From: JAHDNZ01 sp036721855 | Lineage (GTDB): Bacteria; Bacillota; DTU065 | Direction of reading: 5' to 3' | Length of the DNA: 64,000 nt | Assembly (NCBI GenBank): GCA_036721855.1 | Contig: DAIMKF010000003.1 | Coordinates: 53,529 to 117,528 of the forward strand | Shown: positions 1 to 9,306 of the stretch, piece by piece | How the letters are laid out: every line of letters begins with the position of its first letter | How positions within the stretch are numbered: position 1 is the stretch's first letter | Made by a program: the position numbers and the translations under genes | Notes under the pieces: model-generated | Told to the model about the DNA's origin: nothing | What the model saw: only the letters and a program-made list of their open reading frames with translations | Database searches by the model: none

Positions 1-1779
1 TACAAGCAGATAGTGCCAAAGCAGATTACTATCCGGGGTGTTTTCAAGAGGCTGAACTTTGGGATAGGGGTAGTTAACGAGTATTAATCCATTTAGAAGC
101 GATTCGAGATAATCTTCATCGATTTCCCCTTCTAAGTAAAGTTCAACATCCTTGATTTGAGCAGGATAGGCAGCAGATATTGGTACATAGGGAAGTCTTT
201 TTTCTGTAGCAAACTTTACTCTCATTTCCAAAAGATAAGCTAATTTCTCAGTCAGATTTCCTCCTTGGGCTAAAACAGAATCATTCCAAAACCATTTGCC
301 ACTAAGGGACGAAACAGGTTCTAGCTGCGATCTAACCGGCAGGTGACTATCTAAAGAGGCCACAGCCAGAGCCAGTCTATATTCCGGACTGTTTTCTTTG
401 GCATATTTAAGGTAAAAGGTTGGCAGAGTTAGTGGATCGGGTCTGGTATTTTTAGGCAGTAAAGAAGAGCCTATTTCAGCTTGGCCTAGATTTATCAGGG
501 TCTTGGTCAAAGAAGAGTCTTGATTTGTCAGATAGGAAAAAAGAGCTTCTTCGGCAGCTTTAATCATTTCCTTTTGTTTTTGACTTTTTGGTCCGCTAGA
601 AAGCAGAAAATCCCACTTAGCCAGCCAGGCTTTAGTAGAAGAAAGTAACTCAGCCTCCGGCATTTTGGTAAGAGCTACTTGCTTTAGATTAATTACCTCC
701 GGCAGGGGAGCTGTGTTGATATCAAAAAGAAGACCCAGGCGTAAAAAGTGTGCCAACACCGGATTGATTCCCCAAATAGTAGCCTCAGCTACCAGATCTA
801 AAGCTGAACTAACTTTTGACTGTACCATGGTTTCGAATAGTTTTGACAGCAATTTTACCAGTTCGTTATTGGTAAGCGGACGATTCCAAAGAGGTAGCCA
901 CATCTCGCGCATGGCGAGTTTGCGTAAAGGATTAGCAGCGATATTTTCCCAGCCATAACTAGTTGCACTAAGACAAAACGGGACTCTACCTTCAGTATCC
1001 AGAGTACAAGGTGCACAAATTGCAACAAAGCCGTTTATGGCCAGGATATAATCCCAAGGGTTAGCTTTAATATTTTGTCGGCTAGGATAAGTTACTCTGT
1101 CTAAAAATAAAGCGCAAAAATCAGCGAGCTTAAAAAAGCTCTCTTTGAAGTTATTTTCGGTAAAAATTGCAGTTAGCAGATAATCCAGAGATTCTTTTTT
1201 GGGGGTGTCTGTTTTAAAACTCATTAACTGTGAGAGTGCGCCAAGATAGTTTTCCTCAAGCCACAGTTCTTTGAACTGATCTTGATAGTTAACCAAAAAA
1301 GGCGAAGGAGATGATTCTTTTAGAGGATCACAGAGCCTATAGGCTGCAAGAGTAAGAGCCTTATAGGAACCAACAGAAGCGGGATGAAGGTATTTTAATT
1401 CGCTCGCAATATCCTGCAACCATTTTTCAGAAGGGAAAGGCTGTCTTTTTTTGGGAGGGGCCATTTTTAAATATTCGTAGGCCTGTCTAAATAACGAGAG
1501 ACGTGGATTTTCAGCTTGAGATAATTTTTCCAAGAAGACATTGTTTCTTAGTCTTAAAAAGGGTGACAAGATGGGAGAGGGAATATAATTATGGACAAAA
1601 AAGCTAGCTATTTGTTCTTTAGATAAACTTGTTTCGAGAATAAATGAGTCATGGTCATAAAAACCTTTTACCGAAGGATCTAATTGTAAGGAGATAGTCT
1701 TTAATAGACCTATGGCTTTCAAATAATTGAGGGGATGATTGGCCCGGCAACCTAAAATATTAAGGCGATTTGCACTCAC
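1..1779 (-). CDS. csx17: Csx17-like protein of a type I-G (I-U) CRISPR-Cas system, partial
   Basis: Reading the minus strand from a GTG at 1779 gives 593 codons with no stop before the left edge, so the C-terminus lies outside the window. The N-terminus carries LGCRANHPLNYLKAIG (residues 9-24), followed by IPSPILSPF, then NPWDYILAINGF near residue 240 and WLPLW near 294. From memory of the family, this spacing fits Csx17, the large effector subunit of type I-G (formerly I-U) CRISPR-Cas, which acts with Cas7 and Cas5/6-type subunits in crRNA-guided interference. An AGGTGG ribosome site lies 5 nt before the GTG. Other cas genes would be expected to the left; none is visible here, and no repeat array is present. 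The family call is by motif recognition, not by search. Confidence 0.78.
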   Translation of the reverse strand, partial: MSANRLNILGCRANHPLNYLKAIGLLKTISLQLDPSVKGFYDHDSFILETSLSKEQIASFFVHNYIPSPILSPFLRLRNNVFLEKLSQAENPRLSLFRQAYEYLKMAPPKKRQPFPSEKWLQDIASELKYLHPASVGSYKALTLAAYRLCDPLKESSPSPFLVNYQDQFKELWLEENYLGALSQLMSFKTDTPKKESLDYLLTAIFTENNFKESFFKLADFCALFLDRVTYPSRQNIKANPWDYILAINGFVAICAPCTLDTEGRVPFCLSATSYGWENIAANPLRKLAMREMWLPLWNRPLTNNELVKLLSKLFETMVQSKVSSALDLVAEATIWGINPVLAHFLRLGLLFDINTAPLPEVINLKQVALTKMPEAELLSSTKAWLAKWDFLLSSGPKSQKQKEMIKAAEEALFSYLTNQDSSLTKTLINLGQAEIGSSLLPKNTRPDPLTLPTFYLKYAKENSPEYRLALAVASLDSHLPVRSQLEPVSSLSGKWFWNDSVLAQGGNLTEKLAYLLEMRVKFATEKRLPYVPISAAYPAQIKDVELYLEGEIDEDYLESLLNGLILVNYPYPKVQPLENTPDSNLLWHYLLV

Positions 1780-1888
1780 AGTTTCACCACCTAACTAATC
1801 TTGTTATCTATTACCTATTTTACGAGACAAGCATCACCTTCCTTCTTAATTAGGAAAAATATTTAAAAAAACAAAATATAAGCTAGAA

Positions 1889-1916
1889 AACCAGGGTGCC
1901 AAAAAGCACCCTGGTT
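1889..1916. terminator. Bidirectional hairpin terminator after cadA
   Basis: A perfect 11-bp inverted repeat (arms 1889-1899 and 1906-1916, 6-nt loop) lies just past the cadA stop. Read on the minus strand the stem is followed by a short T-rich stretch, as in intrinsic terminators. It separates the cadA unit from csx17. Confidence 0.8.
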
Positions 1917-1925
1917 GAGGCTAAC

Positions 1926-3938
1926 TCAGTTTAATTTTTTAAATAAAGAGGCGGCATTTAAAATAGCGACGATGGTAATGCCTACATCAGCTATTACCGC
2001 TTGCCACATAGAAGCATAGCCTAAAAGCGAAAGGATTATAACCGCAAATTTAACAAACAAAGTAAGGGCAATATTACTTACCACCTTTTTTCTAACCGCT
2101 TTAGAGAGTTGCAGTAAGAGAGGAACTTTACCGGGGTCGTCAGTTATTAATACTACATCACTGGCTTTAATAGCAACATCACTGCCAATGCCTCCCATGG
2201 CAATACCAACATAGGAGCCGGCAAGTACAGGGGCATCATTGATACCATCACCGACAAAAAGAGCGTGTTGACCTTGTCTAGAAAGCTCGTTTACATAATT
2301 GAGTTTATCTTCGGGAAGAAGTTCTGTTTTAATATCATCGAGGTTTAATTCTTTTAAGGTATCCAAAGCACTCTGCTTTCGATCACCGGTTAAGACTATG
2401 GTTTTAAGACCCATATTTTTTAAATCAAGCAAAGCCTGTTGTGAAGTTGGTTTAAGCTTGTCGGCAAGCTCTATAACTCCTAAAAGCTTATCCTCAAAGA
2501 CTATACCAATAGCTGTATTATTAAAATCTTCCGTTACATCAAAACCTAGAGAACGGATAAAATTGAGGCTACCAACCGAGACTTTCTGACCTTTGATTAA
2601 ACCTTCAAGGCCAAAACCAGGTAACTCAGTAAGGTTAGTTACCGGATAAAGAGGCTTACCCGCTTCTTTAACCACAGCTTCAGCCAGAGGATGATTGGAG
2701 AACTGCTCAAGGCTGGCAGCCAGCCTTAGAAGTTCGTCTCTTGATTTATTCGCCCTTGGTTTTACATTTACCACTGCAAATTCACCACTGGTTAGGGTGC
2801 CGGTTTTATCCCAGATGGCAGCATCTAGATGATTTAGGTTATCGAATACTTCGCCACCTTTTACTAGAATTCCTAACTGGGAAGCTCGTCCTAGGCCTGA
2901 AAAGTAGGCTAAAGGGACTGAGATAACTAAAGCACATGGGCAGGAAACGATTAACAGAACCAATGCTCTATAGCCCCAGGCAGAGAAACTGCCAAAGCCA
3001 AGAAGGGGAAAAAGCAGAAAAACTACTAAGGCTCCGGCCACAACTAGGGGTGTATAATAACGAGCAAAACGGGTAATAAATTTTTCGGCAGGAGCTTTTT
3101 TCAAAGAGGCTTCTTCAAGGAGTTTTAGCATTCTTGAAACCGTTGAATCTCTCTCTAGGGCGGTAACTTGAATAAGAAGCGGAGAGGTTTGATTAATTGT
3201 CCCACTCAAAACGGCCTCACCTTTTTGAATTGCTCTTGGCAAGGATTCCCCGGTTAAAGCTGAGGTGTCAATTAAACTTGTTCCCTCTAGGATAACACCA
3301 TCGAGAGGGATTCTCTCACCTGGTTTTACCAGGATCAGTTCTCCTATCAAAACCTCACTGGGAGATTTTATCTTTTCGGTGTCAGCATTTAGTACACGTA
3401 CCTTTTTTGGGGTAAGTTCTAGGAGCGAAGTTACAGATTTCTTGGTTTTATCACTCGCTAGTTCCTCAAAGAGTTCCCCAATACTATAAAGCACCATTAC
3501 CGCAGCGGCCTCTGCCCACTCGCCTACAGCTAATGCGGCTATGGTAGCAAGGGACATGAGAAATTTCTCATCGAGAAAGTCATGCCGGACTAAGCCTCTA
3601 AAGGCACTAAAAAGCACCGGATAGCCGGCTAAAATAAACCCTAGCAAAAAGAAGGGCCTGACTAAAAACCCCAAACCAAAAGAAATTACAGCGGCCACTA
3701 AAGAATAGTTACTGGCATTAAGATAGTGACGTTTCTTAGCTTTTGTTTTTGGAGTAATAGTGACATTTGGTTCGATACTTTGAATTATCTTAGTAGCAGA
3801 TGGTAGGGTATCTTTACTTAAAGTTAACGTTTTAGTATTCATATCGATTACAGCTTGAGGATCTAGTTCCAGCTTTAATTTATTTTCAATTTTTGTAGCA
3901 CAAGCAGGGCAGTTTAACCCATTAATATCGTATTTCAT
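1926..3938 (-). CDS. cadA: Heavy-metal P-type ATPase (Cd/Zn/Pb efflux)
   Basis: This 670-residue P1B-type ATPase exports divalent soft metals such as Zn, Cd or Pb across the cytoplasmic membrane. The N-terminal metal-binding domain has CPAC at residues 10-13. The membrane metal site SCPCAL lies near 333, the phosphorylated Asp in DKTGT near 377, an HP motif in NHPLAEA, and the hinge GDGINDAP near 563. CPC with a single N-terminal HMA domain and an adjacent CadC-type repressor favour the ZntA/CadA group over copper pumps. The gene starts 5 nt after cadC and is probably co-transcribed with it. Length is normal for the family. Confidence 0.93.
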   Translation of the reverse strand: MKYDINGLNCPACATKIENKLKLELDPQAVIDMNTKTLTLSKDTLPSATKIIQSIEPNVTITPKTKAKKRHYLNASNYSLVAAVISFGLGFLVRPFFLLGFILAGYPVLFSAFRGLVRHDFLDEKFLMSLATIAALAVGEWAEAAAVMVLYSIGELFEELASDKTKKSVTSLLELTPKKVRVLNADTEKIKSPSEVLIGELILVKPGERIPLDGVILEGTSLIDTSALTGESLPRAIQKGEAVLSGTINQTSPLLIQVTALERDSTVSRMLKLLEEASLKKAPAEKFITRFARYYTPLVVAGALVVFLLFPLLGFGSFSAWGYRALVLLIVSCPCALVISVPLAYFSGLGRASQLGILVKGGEVFDNLNHLDAAIWDKTGTLTSGEFAVVNVKPRANKSRDELLRLAASLEQFSNHPLAEAVVKEAGKPLYPVTNLTELPGFGLEGLIKGQKVSVGSLNFIRSLGFDVTEDFNNTAIGIVFEDKLLGVIELADKLKPTSQQALLDLKNMGLKTIVLTGDRKQSALDTLKELNLDDIKTELLPEDKLNYVNELSRQGQHALFVGDGINDAPVLAGSYVGIAMGGIGSDVAIKASDVVLITDDPGKVPLLLQLSKAVRKKVVSNIALTLFVKFAVIILSLLGYASMWQAVIADVGITIVAILNAASLFKKLN

Positions 3939-3943
3939 CTTAA

Positions 3944-4294
3944 TCAGTTCTCCTCAGCGACAAAGTGTTCGTAAGCGATTTTAATAAGATCTTCAATGTG
4001 TTTATCGGCTAAAGTATAGTAGACCGAACGTCCTTTTTTACGGTAGCTGACAAGTCTTAAAGCACGCAGAATTCTTAAGTGATTGGAGATAGCAGGCATA
4101 CTCATATTAAGAATATTGGCTATATCACAGACACAAAGCTCTTTTTGGGATAGAATATAAAGGATCTTGACCCGTGTTTGGTCTCCTAGGACCTTAAAGA
4201 TCTCCGCTAAGCATTCTATTACAGGGAGTTTTTCTTTGATATCATTAAAGGAGTCTGACGAAGGATTATAGCTATCACAACAGTCTTTACTCAT
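3944..4294 (-). CDS. cadC: ArsR/CadC-family metal-responsive repressor
   Basis: A 116-residue winged-helix repressor that should release the cad promoter when metal binds. ELCVCD (near residues 52-57) is the alpha-3 Cys pair typical of CadC/CmtR sensors, and an N-terminal CC pair (residues 5-6) could complete that site. The C-terminal helix also has D-x-H and a later His (DKHIEDL...YEH), matching part of the SmtB/CzrA alpha-5 zinc site. The HTH runs through NMSMPAISNHLRIL. A GGAGG ribosome site lies 7 nt before the ATG. It is the first gene of the cadC-cadA unit, and a palindromic operator overlaps its promoter. Confidence 0.92.
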   Translation of the reverse strand: MSKDCCDSYNPSSDSFNDIKEKLPVIECLAEIFKVLGDQTRVKILYILSQKELCVCDIANILNMSMPAISNHLRILRALRLVSYRKKGRSVYYTLADKHIEDLIKIAYEHFVAEEN

Positions 4295-4325
4295 CTTGCA
4301 ACCTCCATAAATATTTCATTAATTA

Positions 4326-4342
4326 ATTAACTATGAGTTAAT
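4326..4342. promoter_or_regulatory. Probable CadC operator
   Basis: A perfect 7-bp inverted repeat, ATTAACT - ATG - AGTTAAT, overlaps the -10 end of the cadC promoter. The position and AT-rich dyad fit operators of ArsR/CadC repressors. Binding here would block transcription of cadC-cadA. Confidence 0.7.
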
Positions 4343-4369
4343 AATAAAGCAGTATAAGAGTGCTGTCAA
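4341..4369 (-). promoter_or_regulatory. Sigma-A-type promoter of cadC-cadA
   Basis: On the minus strand, TTGACA (4369-4364) is followed after exactly 17 nt by TATTAT (4346-4341). This is a near-consensus housekeeping promoter about 45 nt upstream of the cadC start, and its -10 end overlaps the dyad operator. Confidence 0.82.
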
Positions 4370-4462
4370 GTATTCACAAAGAATTTTCACAAAGAATTTT
4401 GCAGAAGGGATTTTTTTACAAGCAGGCGAAAGTAGAGGAAAACAGCTGAGGTGGTGATTGAG

Positions 4463-5632
4463 GTGAGGTTTTTAACAGCAGGAGAAAGCCATGGTAAAGC
4501 GTTAACTGTTATTATTGACGGTTTGCCTTCAGGGCTTACCATAGATGAAGAATTTATTAACTATCGTCTGAGATTGAGACAAAAAGGCTATGGACGCGGA
4601 GGTCGCATGCAAATAGAAACGGATCAAGCCCAAGTTCTTTCTGGGGTGATGGCCGGAAAAACTATCGGCTCACCACTTAGCTTTCTAATTGCCAACAAGG
4701 ATCATAAAAGATGGCAAGAGGTATTTAGCGGTTTGGTTACCTCTAAGGTACAAATTGATCAAGATCCGCGTCTAGACAAGCTTACAGCCAAAGCCATTGC
4801 TCCAAGACCGGGACATGCTGATCTAGCTGGGGCTATGAAATATAGCTTTACTGATTTAAGACCGATAATAGAAAGAGCTTCAGCCAGAGAGACTGCTGCC
4901 AGGGTACTTTCAGGAGCCGTGGCCCAGCTTTTATTAAAAGAATTCGGTATCAAGACTTTTTCTCGGGTAGTGGCCATCGGTGGTGTAGTCGATAAAAACC
5001 AGTATCAAAATTGGGATTTAGAACAACTGGATAACTCTCCCCTAAGGCTACTTTGTGCTCCTTCTCCTTTTATACAAGAGATTGATAGAGCCAAAAAAGC
5101 GGGAGACTCTTTGGGAGGCGTTTTCGAGATTAAGGTTACCGGAGTAATTCCGGGTTTAGGTAGTTATGCTCAGTGGGATCAAAGACTTGACGGGCAATTA
5201 GCTCAAGCGGTTATGAGTGTACCGGCAATTAAAGGGGTGGATATAGGGGCAGGATTTGCTCTAAGTACTCTTCCGGGAAGTCTAGCTCATGATGAAATAG
5301 GTTATGATAAGGGTTATACTCGCTATTCCAATCGGGCCGGAGGTATTGAAGGCGGTATCTCAAACGGAGAGGAAATCCTTTTAAGGGCAGCTATGAAACC
5401 AATTCCTACCCTTTATAAGCCTCTAAAAACCGTCGAGCTAAAAACTCATAAAAAGGTTTTAGCCTCAGTGGAAAGGTCCGATACTTGTGCCGTTAGTGCT
5501 GCGGCTGTAGTTGCTGAGGCTATGGTAGCTTGGGTGCTTTGCAAAAACCTACTATTAAAATTTGGCAGTGACAATATTAACGATTGTAGGGCTAGTTTTA
5601 ACAGCTATCTGCAAAGGCTAAAGGAGCTCTAA
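4463..5632 (+). CDS. aroC: Chorismate synthase
   Basis: Last step of the shikimate pathway: 5-enolpyruvylshikimate-3-phosphate to chorismate, using reduced FMN. The 389-residue protein opens with RFLTAGESHG, and shows GRGGRMQIE, RPGHADLAGA and RASARETAARV, all chorismate synthase signatures. I place the start at GTG 4463 rather than the upstream in-frame GTG at 4451, because GAGGTGG (4448-4454) sits 8 nt before 4463 and family members start right before RFLTAGESHG. It leads a run aroC-aroK-aroB-aroQ with 2-nt gaps or overlaps, so it is probably one operon. Confidence 0.96.
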   Translation: MRFLTAGESHGKALTVIIDGLPSGLTIDEEFINYRLRLRQKGYGRGGRMQIETDQAQVLSGVMAGKTIGSPLSFLIANKDHKRWQEVFSGLVTSKVQIDQDPRLDKLTAKAIAPRPGHADLAGAMKYSFTDLRPIIERASARETAARVLSGAVAQLLLKEFGIKTFSRVVAIGGVVDKNQYQNWDLEQLDNSPLRLLCAPSPFIQEIDRAKKAGDSLGGVFEIKVTGVIPGLGSYAQWDQRLDGQLAQAVMSVPAIKGVDIGAGFALSTLPGSLAHDEIGYDKGYTRYSNRAGGIEGGISNGEEILLRAAMKPIPTLYKPLKTVELKTHKKVLASVERSDTCAVSAAAVVAEAMVAWVLCKNLLLKFGSDNINDCRASFNSYLQRLKEL

Positions 5633-5634
5633 TT

Positions 5635-6123
5635 ATGGTTTTATATCTGGTGGGATTTATGGGCAGTGGGAAAAGTACCGTAGGTAAATTAGTGGCAGAA
5701 AAACTAGGGGTTAAATTTACCGATTTAGACCAAAGCATCGAAAAAATATCCGGACTTACCATTCCTGAGATCTTTTCCAAAGAAGGAGAGGCCGGATTTA
5801 GGAAGAGGGAAACGCAAGTACTCCTTCAGACTCCTTTAAACGGTATTATCGCTACCGGAGGAGGTATTATAACAAAGCCCCAAAACCGCGGATTTTTAGC
5901 CAAAAGGCCTGTAGTCTACTTAAAAACAAGTCTTTTAGAGTTGGAAAACAGACTTATAGAAGCTCCCGGTTCAAGACCGCTGCTTAATGAAGACCTTAAA
6001 AAGCTCTTGGCACAACGCGAACCGCTTTATATGGAAGTCGCCAAGCATGTTATTAATACCGATGAAAAGACACCTTTTGAGGTAGCCGAGGAGGTTATTT
6101 TATGGATATCACAGTCAATCTAG
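5635..6123 (+). CDS. aroK: Shikimate kinase
   Basis: Phosphorylates shikimate at the 3-hydroxyl with ATP. The 162-residue protein has the P-loop GFMGSGKST near residues 7-15, the shikimate-binding region around TDLDQ and FRKRE, and the GGG (ATGGGI) loop. The length is typical. It begins 2 nt after aroC, and its 3' end overlaps aroB by 22 nt, which suggests translational coupling within the aro operon. Confidence 0.95.
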   Translation: MVLYLVGFMGSGKSTVGKLVAEKLGVKFTDLDQSIEKISGLTIPEIFSKEGEAGFRKRETQVLLQTPLNGIIATGGGIITKPQNRGFLAKRPVVYLKTSLLELENRLIEAPGSRPLLNEDLKKLLAQREPLYMEVAKHVINTDEKTPFEVAEEVILWISQSI

Positions 6124-7193
6124 GTCTAAAAAGCTATCCGGTTATGGTTGGGAAAGACCTACTTAACCTTTTAGGAGATAAGGTTTCTCAACTTGGGGTC
6201 AAAAAGGTCTTGCTGGTAACAGACAGTAATGTCGGTCCACTGTATCTTAAAACAGCCAAGCAGTCTTTAAATAAAGAGGGCTTAGATGTTTCCCAGATAA
6301 CTTTACCGGCAGGTGAGATCTATAAAACTGCAGCCGCGGTTGAGTTAATATGGGAAAAAGCTCTTGAAAGCAATTTGGATAGAAATAGCTGTATAATTGC
6401 TTTGGGAGGAGGGGTTATCGGCGATCTAACCGGTTTTGCCGCCGCAACATTTTTAAGGGGAATCGGCTTTATCCAGGTGCCGACAACTCTTCTTTCACAG
6501 GTTGATGCATCGGTGGGAGGCAAAACCGGTTTTAATCTACGCCAAGGTAAAAATCTGGTCGGAACCTTTTATCAACCTCAAGCAGTTATAGCTGACATCA
6601 CTACTCTCAAGAGTCTACCTGAGCGGGAGTATTATAATGGCTATGCTGAGATTATCAAGCATGGTCTAATTAATCTATCCAGCGAACTGCTTGACTTCTT
6701 GGGAAAAAATAAGGACAAAATTTTTGAGCGTGAAGCTAATTTTCTAACTGAATTGGTTAAAATGAACGTTTCAATCAAAGCCGGTATTGTAACCCAGGAC
6801 GAAAAGGAAAAAGGCTTGAGGTCTCTCCTTAATCTGGGACATACAGCCGGACATGCTTTGGAAGAAATTGGCTCATATAAGACATACTACCATGGAGAAG
6901 CGGTGGCTATCGGTTTATTGATAGCTTGTAGTATAGCTCTAGACCGAGGATTACTAAACGAGATGATTTATCTGCAGGTTAAAAATCTATTAAAAAACTT
7001 AAACTTACCGCTAAGGCCTTTTGAGGAAATAGAACCTAAAATCTGGTGGGAAAAGACCTTTAGTGATAAAAAAAGCACCTCCGGTACTGTTTACTGGGTG
7101 CTTCCAGCAAGTCACAAGCAAGCTCTTTATGGTCAAAAGGTTGAGTTTGACGAATTTAGAAAAGCCGTAGCTAGTCTTAGAAAGGAAGATTAA
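6102..7193 (+). CDS. aroB: 3-dehydroquinate synthase
   Basis: Converts DAHP to 3-dehydroquinate, using NAD and a metal ion. The 363-residue protein shows GGGVIGDLTGFAAATFLRG, the PTTLLSQVDASVGGKT region, and metal-ligand His residues in NLGHTAGHALE and YHGEAVAIG. An AGGAGG ribosome site inside the end of aroK supports the ATG at 6102, giving a 22-nt overlap. In pathway order it precedes aroQ, which follows directly. Confidence 0.95.
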   Translation: MDITVNLGLKSYPVMVGKDLLNLLGDKVSQLGVKKVLLVTDSNVGPLYLKTAKQSLNKEGLDVSQITLPAGEIYKTAAAVELIWEKALESNLDRNSCIIALGGGVIGDLTGFAAATFLRGIGFIQVPTTLLSQVDASVGGKTGFNLRQGKNLVGTFYQPQAVIADITTLKSLPEREYYNGYAEIIKHGLINLSSELLDFLGKNKDKIFEREANFLTELVKMNVSIKAGIVTQDEKEKGLRSLLNLGHTAGHALEEIGSYKTYYHGEAVAIGLLIACSIALDRGLLNEMIYLQVKNLLKNLNLPLRPFEEIEPKIWWEKTFSDKKSTSGTVYWVLPASHKQALYGQKVEFDEFRKAVASLRKED

Positions 7194-7195
7194 GA

Positions 7196-7642
7196 GTGCA
7201 GGAGATGATTTGGGTCCTCAATGGGCCTAATTTGAATTTACTGGGTGAAAGACAACCGGATATTTATGGCAGGGAAACCTTAAAAGATGTGGAAACCATC
7301 TTAAGGGAACAAGCTTTTCAACAAAAGGTTGATATAAGCTTTTTTCAAAAAAACGGTGAGGGAGAGCTGGTGACATTAATTCAGGAGGCAAGATTAAAAG
7401 CACACGGGCTTTTAATAAACCCCGGTGCTTACTCCCATTACAGCCTGGCTGTCTATGATGCTCTAAAGGCTGTCAGTATACCTAAGGTTGAAATCCATAT
7501 ATCAAAAGTACTCACAAGAGAACAAGAGCGTAGGCATTTACTTACAGCTGCGGCTTGCGATGGTTTGATTGCCGGATTTGGTACCTTTAGTTACTCACTG
7601 GGTTTAAATGCACTTGTTAAACTTATTCGAGGTGGCATATAG
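7196..7642 (+). CDS. aroQ: 3-dehydroquinate dehydratase, type II
   Basis: Dehydrates 3-dehydroquinate to 3-dehydroshikimate. The 148-residue size and motifs GPNLNLLGERQPDIYG, INPGAYSHYS and EIHISKV match the type II dodecameric enzyme, not type I AroD. The GTG start at 7196 has an AGGAAG ribosome site 8-9 nt upstream. A second possible ATG at 7205 has its GGAG too close. The stop overlaps the start of the following peptidase gene. Confidence 0.95.
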   Translation: MQEMIWVLNGPNLNLLGERQPDIYGRETLKDVETILREQAFQQKVDISFFQKNGEGELVTLIQEARLKAHGLLINPGAYSHYSLAVYDALKAVSIPKVEIHISKVLTREQERRHLLTAAACDGLIAGFGTFSYSLGLNALVKLIRGGI

Positions 7643-8697
7643 TGGAAAAAAGAGTTGAAAAAGTTCAGGCTGAGTTGGCACCAGAGCAGTGGTTTTTAGT
7701 TACAGATCATAAAAACGTGCGTTATTTAAGTGGTTTTACCGGTACTTCCGGTTATGTGCTTCTAAATCAAAGAGAGGCTTACTTTCTAACTGATTTTCGT
7801 TATGCTGAGCAGGCGAAACGGCAGTGTCCTCATTTGGAGATTGTAATTTATAAGCCGCATGTTTTTGATAGTGTGGTCGAGTTGACAAAAGGAGCTAAGA
7901 CCCTTTTGGTTGAGGCCGGTAATATAACCTTGGAAAACTATCAGAAACTGCAAGAAAAACTTAAAACGGCAGTGATAGGTACTAAAGATTTAGTAGAAAA
8001 GCTGAGGATGGTTAAAGATCAAAAAGAGATCGCTTTAATTGAAGAAGCTGCACGGATAACAGACGAGGCTTTTTTAGAGGTTTGCGATTTCATAAAACCC
8101 GGAGTTAGAGAGAAAGATATCGCTAGAGAGTTAGAATTTGCTATGAAAAGAAAAGGCGCCAGTCAAGTAGCCTTTGATTTTATTGTGGCCTCCGGGGAAA
8201 GAGGAGCTCTGCCTCATGGTGTAGCGTCGGACAAAATAATCAAAGCAGGTGAGTTTGTAACCCTTGATATTGGCGCAGTATATGAAGGGTATCACTCTGA
8301 TATGACCCGCACGGTAGCTGTTGAACAGGCAGATGATTTTTTAAAAGAGATCTATGAGATAGTACTTAATTCCCAAGAGCAAGCACTCAAAGCTGTCAAA
8401 GCGGGCAAAAGCGGTTTTGAAATAGATAAGATAGCCAGAGATATTATTACTGACTCAGGTTATGGAGAAAATTTTGGACATGGTTTGGGTCATGGTGTGG
8501 GTTTAGATATTCATGAACAACCCCGCGTCTCACCTCAGGCCGATACAATTTTAGAAGAAAATATGATTATTACTATTGAGCCGGGTATCTATCTCCCCCA
8601 AAAAGGTGGAGTTAGGATAGAGGATTTAGTGGTGGTTGAAGCTGAGGGAGCAAGGCGACTCTCCTTGAGTTTGAAGGAACTGATAGTCTTATGCTGA
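7642..8697 (+). CDS. pepP: Xaa-Pro aminopeptidase-like M24 metallopeptidase
   Basis: A 351-residue pita-bread-fold peptidase expected to cleave N-terminal residues ahead of proline. The N-terminal creatinase-like domain covers about residues 1-125. The catalytic domain has the dinuclear metal ligands in LDIGAVYEGYHSDMTRT, HGLGHGVGLDIHE, TIEPGIY and GGVRIEDLV. The gene lies between aroQ and efp, an order common in clostridial genomes. The exact substrate is not shown by sequence, so Xaa-Pro dipeptidase (PepQ) is an alternative name. Confidence 0.9.
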   Translation: MEKRVEKVQAELAPEQWFLVTDHKNVRYLSGFTGTSGYVLLNQREAYFLTDFRYAEQAKRQCPHLEIVIYKPHVFDSVVELTKGAKTLLVEAGNITLENYQKLQEKLKTAVIGTKDLVEKLRMVKDQKEIALIEEAARITDEAFLEVCDFIKPGVREKDIARELEFAMKRKGASQVAFDFIVASGERGALPHGVASDKIIKAGEFVTLDIGAVYEGYHSDMTRTVAVEQADDFLKEIYEIVLNSQEQALKAVKAGKSGFEIDKIARDIITDSGYGENFGHGLGHGVGLDIHEQPRVSPQADTILEENMIITIEPGIYLPQKGGVRIEDLVVVEAEGARRLSLSLKELIVLC

Positions 8698-8715
8698 GGC
8701 AAAGGATGTGTTAGA

Positions 8716-9273
8716 ATGATTTCCAGCAATGATATAAGACCAGGTACAACACTGCTTTTAGAGGGTGCTGTCTGGGTGGTAGTTGAATTTTTACACGTTA
8801 AGCCGGGAAAAGGTGCGGCTTTTGTGCGTACTAAATTAAAAAATGTAGAAACAAGCCAGACGTTGGAAAGAACTTTTCGAGCAGGTGAAAAACTAGAGAG
8901 AGCACAGGTCCAATCACGTGAAATGCAATATCTCTATGCTATGGAAGAGAATTATTATTTTATGGATACCCAAACTTATGAACAAACTTTTGTTACCGAG
9001 GATATTATTGGTAATGGTAAATTTTATTTAAAAGAAAATGATACAGTTGTCATTCAGTTTTATAACGGCCGAGCTATTTCCTTGGACCTGCCAACTTATG
9101 CTGATTTAATTGTTACCGAGACTGACCCCGGAATCAAAGGTGACACGGCTTCCGGTGGTTCAAAACCGGCTAAACTTGAGACTGGTGTGGTTGTGCAGGT
9201 GCCGCTTTTTGTGCAAACGGGAGATAAAATTCGTGTCGATACCAGAACTAACGAATACCTGTCCCGTGTCTAG
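8716..9273 (+). CDS. efp: Translation elongation factor P
   Basis: Relieves ribosome stalling at polyproline stretches. The 185-residue, three-domain protein has the family features: start ISSNDIRPGT, the KPGKGAAFVR loop with Lys near residue 32 that is the usual modification site, and a C-terminal GVVVQVPLFVQTGDKI with the TNEYLSRV ending. Length is exact for EF-P. It follows the M24 peptidase by 18 nt, and the CD1247-type gene lies 33 nt downstream. Confidence 0.97.
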   Translation: MISSNDIRPGTTLLLEGAVWVVVEFLHVKPGKGAAFVRTKLKNVETSQTLERTFRAGEKLERAQVQSREMQYLYAMEENYYFMDTQTYEQTFVTEDIIGNGKFYLKENDTVVIQFYNGRAISLDLPTYADLIVTETDPGIKGDTASGGSKPAKLETGVVVQVPLFVQTGDKIRVDTRTNEYLSRV

Positions 9274-9306
9274 AACAAGTAAACCTTAAAAGGGAGGGGA
9301 AATTAA

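Noticed and set aside
665..958. 97-codon plus-strand frame
   Set aside because: Antisense to the Csx17-like reading frame, no ribosome site, and no recognisable protein.
4373..4400. Direct repeat CACAAAGAATTTT twice upstream of aroC
   Set aside because: Only two AT-rich copies, no spacer pattern. Not a CRISPR array or clear regulatory site.
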